Positions 19,893-26,694 of a DNA stretch of 35,556 nucleotides are shown here, piece after piece. This DNA comes from Deltaproteobacteria bacterium (GTDB lineage: Bacteria > Myxococcota_A > Polyangia > Haliangiales > Haliangiaceae). The DNA lies in assembly GCA_019237945.1 (NCBI GenBank), contig JAFAOG010000586.1, positions 1-35,556 on the forward strand, in the 5' to 3' direction. The translations under genes and the position numbers were made by a program. The notes below the pieces were generated by a model. It made no database searches. It was not told the origin of the DNA and was given only the letters and a program-made list of their open reading frames with translations. How positions within the stretch are numbered: position 1 is the stretch's first letter; every line of letters begins with the position of its first letter.

Positions 19893-21098
19893 TCATCCAC
19901 CGTCGCGGCGAGTCGTGGCGCCTGCAGCGCAGCGGCGGAGCGCCCCTCGCACGAGCTCCTCGAGACTCGTCGGTTCGTCGTCGAGCGCGGCGTCGACAGC
20001 GCGTCGCGCTTCGCCCTTCGCATGGCCCAGCGTCGTCAGTGCGAGCACCGCAGCGGCGCGTAACGCCGGTTGGTCAGACCGATTGTCCACGTGGACAATC
20101 TCATCCGCAGTCGCGGCAACATCCGCGCGCTGCGCCGCGATGTTCACGATCACCGCCGACTCCGCGGGCCCTTCGATCGTGATGTCGCCGCGGTGATGCG
20201 CGGCGTGATGCCCATCGCAGAGCGCGATCAGGTTCTCCATCGTGTGCGGCCCACCGAGCTCTTGCGGCTCGATGTGATGCACCTCGATGTTCGCCGCCGA
20301 GCGATCCTGGACGGCGCGCTGCTGACCCGTGACATCGATCCACTGCGCATCACAGAACGCGCGCGCCAGCTCCTCCGGCCGCAGCGCGACCTGCCGGTTG
20401 CCGACGAGCTGCCGCCCGATCTGACACGCCGGACACAGGGTCACCGCGATCTGCGTTCGCGCCTGCTTGCGTGGCGCACCGCCGCTGCGCGCTCGCTCCG
20501 CGAGCATTGCGAGCAGCTGATTGTCATCCAGGCGCTCGCCGAGCTCCTCTTGCCGCTCGCGCCGCATCAGCTCGACCGCGCTCTCTGTCGCGGGCGTGAT
20601 CCCGCGATACGTCCGGTCTTTCGCCCGCAGCTCCGGCTTGCGCGGCGACGCTGGCCGATCACCGACCTCGCGCTCGGCGAGCAGCTCCTCGATCTCGCGC
20701 TGGTTCTTGCCGCGACACGCCCCGATCCACTCATCTTCAGTCCGGTTCGTCGCCACGCGCGACATCGCCCGCACCGCCGAATAGCTGAGCTCGCCGTCGC
20801 CGAGGGCCGGCTCGAGCGCGGGCATCGAGTCCAGCGCCTCGGCCACGCGCACGCGCTCCGACGCCACGTGCGGTCCGTACCCGCACTCGACCTCCAGGTA
20901 CTCGCGGATCGACGTCCGCCCGACATGCCGCCACAACGCGACGCGAATCGCCGCGCGAATGAGCTCGAGCTCCTCGCGGTCGAGCGCGGCACGCTTCTTC
21001 GCGATCCGCTTGAGCCGCCGGTGGACCTCCTGCCACTCGGGCTCGCTGACCTCACACGCCGTCGACATCACGAGCTTCGGAAACGCGTACGCGACCAC
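19893..21098 (-). CDS. HNH endonuclease-domain protein
   Basis: Start at GTG 21098 (401 residues) is chosen because AAGGAG lies 6 nt upstream; the longer frame to 21278 lacks such a site, and ATG 21068 is an alternative. A helical N-terminal half of charged residues (PEWQEVHRRLKRIAKKRAAL) resembles the accessory region of DUF222-like HNH proteins. The HNH core near 268-305 reads EVHHIEPQELGG followed by NLIALCDGHHAAHH. A CPAC pair lies near residue 223 but I see no second CxxC. The C-terminus (ALTTLGHAKGEARRAVDAAL) looks like a RuvA-C-type three-helix module. Such proteins are common in high-GC genomes, often near mobile DNA; the substrate is unknown. Confidence 0.85.
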   Translation of the reverse strand: MVAYAFPKLVMSTACEVSEPEWQEVHRRLKRIAKKRAALDREELELIRAAIRVALWRHVGRTSIREYLEVECGYGPHVASERVRVAEALDSMPALEPALGDGELSYSAVRAMSRVATNRTEDEWIGACRGKNQREIEELLAEREVGDRPASPRKPELRAKDRTYRGITPATESAVELMRRERQEELGERLDDNQLLAMLAERARSGGAPRKQARTQIAVTLCPACQIGRQLVGNRQVALRPEELARAFCDAQWIDVTGQQRAVQDRSAANIEVHHIEPQELGGPHTMENLIALCDGHHAAHHRGDITIEGPAESAVIVNIAAQRADVAATADEIVHVDNRSDQPALRAAAVLALTTLGHAKGEARRAVDAALDDEPTSLEELVRGALRRCAAGATTRRDGG

Positions 21099-21650
21099 GA
21101 CACTCTCCTTGGTGAAACACCACGCATACCACGCAGGTTTCCGTCGCTCTGGCTCGCGCTCAGCGCGCGAAACGCGCCATCGCGGCGCGCGCGAACCGTT
21201 CGAGGCACGAACGTGCGCGAGAATGCGCGAGATCGATTCCTCGACGAGAAAACGCCCCGTGTCGCGATGCGGACTCACGCGCGGTCGCGAAAGTCGTCAA
21301 GCACAATCGACAACAGCACAATCGACATCGCGCATGTCGATTTCGCGTTCGTCCGGTTCTCAAAGACTCATCGCGACGGTGCGCGCGAACCGCAGCCGCT
21401 CTGCCCGTGCGCGCTCACCGCACCCGCCACTGCCCGTGCGTTGTGCTCCCCCTTGTGCTCCGGGGCGCCGAAGGTCGGGGGCTCTCGGCCGAAGCGCGCC
21501 GCGCGCAGGTGCCGTGACACGCGCAGGTGCTGTGTGCGATCGCAAACGCCGCTGAAGCTGTGCGCGTGGCGCGGCGCGTGCGCAAGCGGCGCGCGAGGCG
21601 AGCCGACTGGCGGGACCGAGGCCCGAGCCGCTTCCTCTCGCGCGAGCGGC
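21099..21650. other. 552-bp gene-less region upstream of the HNH gene
   Basis: I see no credible coding frame here: the open frames are Arg/Ala/Pro-rich shadows without start signals. It holds the direct-repeat/palindrome cluster at 21301-21342, a TTGACG -35-like hexamer on the minus strand (21295-21300) without a good -10, and a hairpin at its left-strand end after the double-glycine peptide gene. Confidence 0.6.
21301..21342. promoter_or_regulatory. Direct repeats plus perfect 9-bp palindrome, probable operator of the HNH gene
   Basis: GCACAATCGACA occurs at 21301-21312 and 21316-21327 (15-bp spacing). The second copy runs into a perfect inverted repeat AATCGACAT (21320-21328), CGCGC, ATGTCGATT (21334-21342). 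The half-site ATCGACA therefore appears three times. It lies about 200 bp upstream of HNH GTG 21098, beside a minus-strand TTGACG. It is more AT-rich than its surroundings. Confidence 0.55.
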
Positions 21651-21652
21651 TC
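21625..21652 (-). terminator. Hairpin at the stop codon of the double-glycine peptide gene
   Basis: GAGCCGCT (21625-21632) pairs perfectly with AGCGGCTC (21645-21652). On the minus strand it begins inside the TGA stop. No U-tract follows, so it may stabilise the mRNA end or act with Rho rather than being a full intrinsic terminator. Confidence 0.35.
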
Positions 21653-21842
21653 AGCGCCCCGGCATCGGAAAGCCGCAGGCGCGCGCATCGGCCGCGACGA
21701 CGTGCCGCTGCACGCCCGGCTTCATCGAGCCGTCGGGCACCATGTGCGACGCCATCCAGTCGAACTGGGCGCGGTTGCAGCGCGACGTCGGTCCGACGCC
21801 GCCGGTGACGATAGAAAGGGTGGTCAGGTCGAGCGTGGTCAT
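21651..21842 (-). CDS. Small secreted peptide precursor with double-glycine leader
   Basis: The 63-residue product starts MTTLDLTTLSIVTGG. Residues 1-15 fit the bacteriocin-type double-glycine leader: hydrophobic residues at L4, L6, L9 and V12 and GG at 14-15. Such leaders are cut by the C39 peptidase domain of peptidase-containing ABC transporters. The 48-residue core has just two Cys (C22 and C56), so one disulfide is possible, and no lanthipeptide-type Ser/Thr/Cys cluster. AGGAG lies 6 nt before ATG 21842, the best Shine-Dalgarno spacing in this area, which argues that it is real. It starts 9 bp after the stop of the related upstream gene, so the two are an operon. No transporter or modification gene is in the window. 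I do not recognise the core. Confidence 0.7.
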   Translation of the reverse strand: MTTLDLTTLSIVTGGVGPTSRCNRAQFDWMASHMVPDGSMKPGVQRHVVAADARACGFPMPGR

Positions 21843-21851
21843 GACGTGCTC

Positions 21852-22175
21852 CTAGATCGAGAAGTGGACGTGGCCGTTGTGGCCGCCGATCGGGTGGACG
21901 TTGCGGCCGTCCTTGAGGAAGTGGTTTCTGTGGATCAGCTCGTGCGCGTGCGTGTGGGTCGCCGCCCAGTTGTAGAAGCCCTGCATCTGCCGCTCGGTGC
22001 CGATCGCGTCGAACGCGCGGCCCTTGTAGTGCATCGAGTTGCGCGCGTGGCCGCCGGTGACGGTCGAGTCGATCGTCAGGCCCATGCGCACGGCTTGTTG
22101 CATGGCGGAGAAGAGTTGCTGCGAGTAGCCGCCGTGTACGGCATCGAGATCGTCGGTGGCGATGGTTTCGAGCAT
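21852..22175 (-). CDS. Double-glycine-leader protein with M15-type (DD-peptidase fold) zinc site
   Basis: From ATG 22175 the product has 107 residues. MLETIATDDLDAVHGG (1-16) is a double-glycine export leader with GG at 15-16. The 91-residue core carries SMHYKGRAFD at 47-56, matching the SxHxxGxAxD zinc motif of M15/LAS metallopeptidases (VanX, DD-carboxypeptidases, phage endolysins), and ends in HNGHVHFSI, giving the closing HxH ligand at 102-104. Predicted zinc ligands are H49, D56 and H104, with E79 a possible catalytic residue. After export it could cut peptidoglycan stem peptides, as an antibacterial effector or in wall remodelling. It is short for M15, so activity is uncertain. The longer upstream frame (to 22340) is not needed. 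No clear Shine-Dalgarno. Confidence 0.72.
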   Translation of the reverse strand: MLETIATDDLDAVHGGYSQQLFSAMQQAVRMGLTIDSTVTGGHARNSMHYKGRAFDAIGTERQMQGFYNWAATHTHAHELIHRNHFLKDGRNVHPIGGHNGHVHFSI

Positions 22176-22355
22176 GCGAGCTGGTAGTGCAGCGCGAGTG
22201 CCACGTGCGTTCTGAGGCCCGCGGTAGGCGAAAGCGTGCCGCGCGGTGGCCGCGACTACAGTCGCTACAGCGATCGCGTCGCGCGGCGTCGAGGATGTGG
22301 TACCCGCGGGCGGCGCCGCCGCTCCCTGGCGCCCGCACAAGCCGTTGCCTGCGGG
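22176..22355. other. 180-bp upstream region of the double-glycine-leader operon
   Basis: No gene is seen. Near 22253-22271 there are CGACTACAGTCG (5-bp palindromic arms) and a following GCTACAGC, so CTACA recurs with 9-bp spacing; this could be a regulator site about 80 bp upstream of ATG 22175. No convincing -10/-35 pair is visible. Confidence 0.4.
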
Positions 22356-22670
22356 TTACACGCGCGGGCGGCGATCGAGCGAGATGATCGCGGCGATCAG
22401 CTCGCCTGGCTCGACGGGTTTCGGGACGTGGTTCTGGAAGCCGGCGAGCATCGCGCGCGTGCGGTCTTCGAGTCGGGCGAACGCGGTGAGCGCGATCGCG
22501 GGCGTGGCGCCGCCGCGGTCGGTGGGGAGCGCGCGGACCGACTGGATCAGGTGATAGCCGTCGTGCTCCGGCATCGCGATGTCGGAGACGAGGACGTCTG
22601 GGCGATCGCTCGCGAGGAGATCGAGCGCCTGGGGGGCGGAGGATGCGGTGGTGACGTCGGTTGGCCATGT
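22356..22670 (-). pseudogene. Truncated receiver domain, remnant of a hybrid histidine kinase or response regulator
   Basis: About 105 residues match the C-terminal three quarters of a receiver domain: VTTASSAPQALDLL, the phospho-acceptor strand DVLVSDIAMPEHDGYHLI, the conserved Thr in AIALTAFA, and the Lys in HVPKPVEPGELIAAI. The closest family form is the terminal receiver of hybrid sensor kinases. The first beta strand with the acidic DD pair is missing: homology stops near 22670, just before the divergent sulfatase gene. The frame continues into that gene with unrelated residues (MLPHAATNTSS) that have no start signal. Without the acidic pair it should not be phosphorylated normally, so it is most simply a 5'-deleted remnant with an intact natural C-terminus. 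Confidence 0.72.
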
Positions 22671-22707
22671 GGAATCACGCGGATCGCCGTGGTACCTGAG
22701 GAAGAGA

Positions 22708-24921
22708 GTGTTCCGCAGCTGGGGTCTGCTGCTCGTGTTCGTTGCCGCGTGCGGCAGCAAGAAGCACGCGCGTCAGGATGCAGCCGCGAGTGTGGCGCAC
22801 GCGCACGTCGATGCGCCGATCGCCGATGCCGCCGCTGCAAAGCCTGCGCGTGTCGAGCACACGGGGTGGGTACTCGCAAACAACCGACACACCGCGCACC
22901 GCTACATCGGCGGCGAGCTGGTGATCGATGCCGGCGACATCGGGTTCGCGCGCTACACGCGGTTCGGTCTGCCGGTCGTGCGGTGGAAGCTCGCGCAGAC
23001 GGTGGACGGCGAGCGCGCTGCGGTCGCGGATCGGCTCGCGAGCCTCGAGATCCCGCTCGTCAACAACCAGGCGGTGACCGCGCAGCTCGTGATGCACGTG
23101 CACGGCGATGCGAAGCAGGTGCTGACGATCAAGCTCAACGGTAAGAAGGTCGGCGCGCAGAAGCTCGCCGGCGGCTGGGAGACGATCAGCGTCCCGACGC
23201 CGGGGCTGTTCGCCGGCGAGAACCAGCTCGTGCTCGAGACGACCGGCGGCAAGGGCAAGGTCGCCGTCGGCTGGCTGCGCTTCGGCACCGCGACCGAGGA
23301 TCCGCGCGCCGCCGTCGCGTTCGAGAGCGACCAGATCGAGCTTGCCAGGGACGCGTCGCTCGCGTGGTTCGTGCCCGTGCCCGACGGCGCGCAGCTCGTG
23401 GCCGAGGTGCCGGGCGCGTGCCGCGTCGAGGTGAGCGCGCGTGCGAACGACGAGTCGATGGCCGGCGGGCTGCTCGGCGGCGACAACGACCGCGTCGATC
23501 TGTCGCCGGTCGCCGGCAGGGCCGTGCGGCTCATGCTCACGGCGCGCGACTGCGACCGCGCGAAGCTCGAGCATGCGCGCATCACGCTGATCGGACCCGA
23601 GCCGCAACCGCTGCCCGCCGCCGAGCCGCCGCGCTTCGTGATCTTGTGGGTGATGGACGCGCTGCGCGCCGACAAGGTCCCGATCTTCACGCCCGGGGCG
23701 CGCGCGCAGACGCCGAGCTTCGACGAGCTCGCGAAGTCGAGCGCGGTGTTCCGCCAGTACTACGTGCAGGGCAACGAGTCGCAGGTCAGCCACTCGAGCA
23801 TGTTCACGTCGCTGTATCCGGCGGTGCACAACGTGCGGCTCGCCGGCGACGGCGGCACGTGGCGCATCGCGGAGAAGTTTCACATCATCGGCAGCGAGCT
23901 CACGGCCGCCGGTTACACGACGCTCGGCGTGACCGGCAACGGCTACGTCAACGACGAGGGCGGGTACTCGCGCGGCTTCTCCGAGTACCGGAACATGATG
24001 CGCGAGACCGGCATCGACAACAACGTCATCCTCGGCCAGCAGATCGTCGATGCGGCGCTCGCGAAGCTCGACAAGCATCGCGATGCACCCGCGTTCCTGT
24101 TCCTCGGCACGATCGACACCCACAGCCCGTGGATCGCGCGCAAGCCGTGGATCAACATCTACTCGCCGGGCCCGTATCACGGTCCGTTCCAGGACTTCGG
24201 CACCGCGAAGGATCTCGGCTTCAAGCCCGGCTCGATGGGCTGCTCGATCATTCCGCCGAAGGAGGACGTCGAGCGGCTGCGCGCGATCTACGACAGCGCC
24301 GTCAGCTATCACGACCAGCAGCTCGGCCGGCTGATCAAGCAGCTCAAGGAGTGGGGCATCTGGGATCAGACGCTGCTGATCGTCACGGCGGATCACGGCG
24401 ACGAGCTGTTCGAGGACGGCCGCTGCGGCCACGGCGGCTCGATGCGCGACGTGCTCGTTCGCGTCCCGCTGCTCATCCACGATCCGTCGCGGTTCCCGGG
24501 CGGCCCGATCATCGACGAGGGCGCGGAGGGCGTCGACCTGCTCCCCACGATCCTGCGCGCCGCGGGCAAGCCGATCTTCGACGATGCGCAAGGCGAGCCG
24601 CTCGAGCCGCTCGCGCAGGGCATCGGCCGCGGCTGGCCGCGTCCGAGCTACACGTCCTATTACGAGAACGGCCACGCGATGCGCATCGGTCGCTGGAAGC
24701 TGCGCGTCACCAAGGTCAGCGCGCCGATCCTCGACGACCTCGTCGCCGATCCGGACGAGAAGCTGGACCTGTCGCACAGCGCGATCATCGAGCGCCGCAT
24801 GCTGACGGACGACCTCGGCCTGTTCCTCGCGCTGCGCACGCAGTGGAAGAAGAGCGCGTGGGGCGTCGTCACGAACATGACCGCGCAGGCCGCCGCCGAT
24901 CTCGACAAGGCGCAGCCGTGA
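22708..24921 (+). CDS. Sulfatase/alkaline-phosphatase superfamily lipoprotein
   Basis: GTG 22708 (AGGA just upstream) gives 737 residues starting VFRSWGLLLVFVAAC, a lipoprotein signal. Residues ~50-305 form a beta-rich N-terminal region without recognised motifs. The sulfatase-fold catalytic domain follows: VMDALRAD (metal ligand D317), ESQVSHSSMFTSLYP, GTIDTHSPW, and TADHGDELFEDG with D562/H563, then CGHGG. Formylglycine sulfatases have C/S-x-P-x-R at the nucleophile. Here the segment instead matches the TxPSHxSxxTGLYP type, with Ser at the nucleophile position, so it may act on phosphate or phosphonate esters rather than sulfate. It is lipid-anchored outside the cytoplasm. Its stop overlaps the next gene (GTGA), so the two probably act on one substrate. 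Confidence 0.88.
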   Translation: MFRSWGLLLVFVAACGSKKHARQDAAASVAHAHVDAPIADAAAAKPARVEHTGWVLANNRHTAHRYIGGELVIDAGDIGFARYTRFGLPVVRWKLAQTVDGERAAVADRLASLEIPLVNNQAVTAQLVMHVHGDAKQVLTIKLNGKKVGAQKLAGGWETISVPTPGLFAGENQLVLETTGGKGKVAVGWLRFGTATEDPRAAVAFESDQIELARDASLAWFVPVPDGAQLVAEVPGACRVEVSARANDESMAGGLLGGDNDRVDLSPVAGRAVRLMLTARDCDRAKLEHARITLIGPEPQPLPAAEPPRFVILWVMDALRADKVPIFTPGARAQTPSFDELAKSSAVFRQYYVQGNESQVSHSSMFTSLYPAVHNVRLAGDGGTWRIAEKFHIIGSELTAAGYTTLGVTGNGYVNDEGGYSRGFSEYRNMMRETGIDNNVILGQQIVDAALAKLDKHRDAPAFLFLGTIDTHSPWIARKPWINIYSPGPYHGPFQDFGTAKDLGFKPGSMGCSIIPPKEDVERLRAIYDSAVSYHDQQLGRLIKQLKEWGIWDQTLLIVTADHGDELFEDGRCGHGGSMRDVLVRVPLLIHDPSRFPGGPIIDEGAEGVDLLPTILRAAGKPIFDDAQGEPLEPLAQGIGRGWPRPSYTSYYENGHAMRIGRWKLRVTKVSAPILDDLVADPDEKLDLSHSAIIERRMLTDDLGLFLALRTQWKKSAWGVVTNMTAQAAADLDKAQP

Positions 24922-26000
24922 GAACCGCGCTCCTGCTTCTCGCCGCCTGCGGAGCCAGCGCCGAAGCTCCGCGCGCGACCACCCCGCAGCCACCACCTCC
25001 GCCACCGCCGGCGGATGCCGCGATCGACGCACCGCCCGCCGATGCCCCCGCGCCGGTCACGACCGACGAGGTCTGGCTCAAGGGCTCGACGCACGTCCAC
25101 GAGCGCGCGTCCGGCGACTCCTCGGAGCCGTTGCACGGCGTCGTCAGCTGGTACGAGCAGCATCACTACGACTTCATCGTCGTCACCGATCACAACAAGG
25201 TCACCGAGCCCGAGCAGGGCGCGTCGTTGATCGTGATCGCCGGCACCGAGCTGACGTTCAACCCGAGCGGCTGTCTACCCGAGGGCGACAAGTCGAAGAA
25301 GTGCCGCATCCACGTCAACGGCCTCGGCGTCACCGAACGCCCGAGCGGCAAGATCGAGTGGGCCAACCGGCACACGCACGAACGGATCCTCATGTACGAG
25401 GCCGCGATCGACGAGGCCCACCGGCTCGGCGCGAAGGTCATCCAGATCAATCATCCGCAGTGGTACTGGGGAATGACCGGCGACCTCCTCGCGCAGCTCG
25501 CCAAGAAGGGCGCCGTGCTCGTCGAGATCGCGAACGTCCAGTTCCAGACGTGGAATGCGGGCGATGCCGATCATCCGTCGACCGAGAAGATCTGGGATGA
25601 CGCGCTCGTCCAGGGTGCGACGATCTGGGGCGTCGCGAGCGATGACGCCCACGACTACGAGGACGCGCACGGCAAGTGGCCCGCCGGCGGAGGGTGGGTT
25701 GTCGTCAAGGCACGCCGCGACCCGCAAGCGATCTTGGCTTCGCTTGCGGCGGGGCGTTTCTACAGCTCGACGGGCGTGGTGTTGACGCACGCAGAGCCGG
25801 AATCGGGCGAGCTCGCCGTCGAGGTCATGCCCGACGAGCGAGGCTCGTATGTCATCGAATTCGTCGAGAACGGCAAGCTCGCCGATCGAGTCGTGGGTAA
25901 GAGCGCCAGGCGTGCAATTCCGCAGAGCGGTTATCTCCGCGCCGTGGTGACGCGGGATGATGGTGCCAAGGCCTGGGTACAGCCCGTACGCCGCGACTAG
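24918..26000 (+). CDS. PHP-type (CehA/McbA-like) metallohydrolase lipoprotein
   Basis: GTG 24918 overlaps the sulfatase stop and gives a 360-residue lipoprotein (VRTALLLLAAC, then a Pro-rich linker). The PHP-like metal motifs appear in order: H59-V-H61 in KGSTHVHE, D91-H92-N93 in VVTDHNK, an acidic residue in AGTELTF, H179 in INHPQW, and D243/H245 in ASDDAHDYED. The family includes phosphoesterases and the CehA/McbA carbaryl hydrolase group. The C-terminal ~90 residues (SSTGVVLTHAEPESGELAVEV onward) form a beta-rich domain common in this subgroup. Coupled with the upstream sulfatase-fold enzyme, it may complete degradation of a phosphorylated extracellular compound; this is inference. Stop shared (CTAG) with the convergent regulator gene. 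Confidence 0.87.
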   Translation: MRTALLLLAACGASAEAPRATTPQPPPPPPPADAAIDAPPADAPAPVTTDEVWLKGSTHVHERASGDSSEPLHGVVSWYEQHHYDFIVVTDHNKVTEPEQGASLIVIAGTELTFNPSGCLPEGDKSKKCRIHVNGLGVTERPSGKIEWANRHTHERILMYEAAIDEAHRLGAKVIQINHPQWYWGMTGDLLAQLAKKGAVLVEIANVQFQTWNAGDADHPSTEKIWDDALVQGATIWGVASDDAHDYEDAHGKWPAGGGWVVVKARRDPQAILASLAAGRFYSSTGVVLTHAEPESGELAVEVMPDERGSYVIEFVENGKLADRVVGKSARRAIPQSGYLRAVVTRDDGAKAWVQPVRRD

Positions 26001-26617
26001 AGCGAGACGTAGCCGTGCTTGACCGCGAAGCGGGTGAGCTCGGAGTTATTGCGAATCCCGAGCTTCTTCAGCACGTGACCGCGATGGGTATCGACGGTCT
26101 TGATGCTGATGTCGAGCTGCTCCGCGATTTCCCGGTTGGTCATGCCGCGGGCGAGCATCTCCATCACCTGCTGTTCGCGCGCCGTCAGCGCCGAGGCAGG
26201 GTGACCGTCGCCCGACGCGAGCAGCTGCTCGACGCCCGGCGGGATGACCTGCTCGCCACGGCTGACCTGGCGAATCGCTTCGAGCAGTTGCGCGGGCTCG
26301 ACGGCCTTGTTGACGTAGCCGTGCGCGCCTGCCGCAATGGCCCGTGCCGCGTAGCTCGGCTCGGTGTGCCACGTGAGCACCACGACGAGCGGCGCGGTCT
26401 CGACCTGTCGCATCTCCTGCAACACGTCGAAACCCGAGCGGTCGGGCAGGGTGATGTCGAGCAGGAGCACGTCCGGCTTGACCTTCTGGACCATCGCGAG
26501 CGTTTCCGCCGCGCTGCCAGCTTCACCGACAACTTCGATGTCATCGGCCTTGGAGAGGGCCTCCCGAAGGGCCCAACGAACGATGGTGTGATCTTCTGCG
26601 AGTGCGAGTCGAATCAT
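25997..26617 (-). CDS. NarL/FixJ-type response regulator
   Basis: The 206-residue protein has a complete receiver domain (acidic E8/D9, phospho-acceptor D54 in VLLLDITLPDRSG, K in VNKAVEP) and a C-terminal LuxR-type helix-turn-helix (LTAREQQVMEMLARGMTNREIAEQLDISIKTVDTHRGHVLKKLGI). GGAGG lies 5 nt before ATG 26617, fixing the start. No histidine kinase is adjacent; instead a Ser/Thr kinase gene is divergent across 77 bp, so the partner is unknown. It may regulate its divergent neighbour, because a palindrome lies in the shared region. In the receiver, TWH follows the beta-4 strand (VVVLTWHT), where the conserved Ser/Thr is the T. Confidence 0.93.
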   Translation of the reverse strand: MIRLALAEDHTIVRWALREALSKADDIEVVGEAGSAAETLAMVQKVKPDVLLLDITLPDRSGFDVLQEMRQVETAPLVVVLTWHTEPSYAARAIAAGAHGYVNKAVEPAQLLEAIRQVSRGEQVIPPGVEQLLASGDGHPASALTAREQQVMEMLARGMTNREIAEQLDISIKTVDTHRGHVLKKLGIRNNSELTRFAVKHGYVSL

Positions 26618-26674
26618 GGCGACCTCCGCCTACCTAGGCGAAGTTAGCAACTGCTCTGCCACTCTCAGTCGCGT

Positions 26675-26692
26675 TAGAGTGAGCGAACTCTA
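26675..26692. promoter_or_regulatory. Palindrome and -10-like TAGAGT between the regulator and kinase genes
   Basis: TAGAGT (26675-26680) and ACTCTA (26687-26692) form a perfect inverted repeat around GAGCGA, ending 2 nt before kinase GTG 26695. TAGAGT also fits TANNNT, with 14 nt to the start codon. It may be a regulator site, a leader hairpin, or both. Confidence 0.45.
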
Positions 26693-26694
26693 GC

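Noticed and set aside
20070..22187. 705-codon open frame over the HNH gene, gap and double-glycine cassette
   Set aside because: Crosses unrelated real genes on the other strand and has no recognisable domain.
21415..22668. 417-codon minus frame over the double-glycine genes and receiver remnant
   Set aside because: It is the wrong frame for all three recognisable proteins; product is Arg/Pro-rich.
22675..25032. 785-codon open frame antisense to the sulfatase-fold gene
   Set aside because: Shadow of a gene with intact catalytic motifs.
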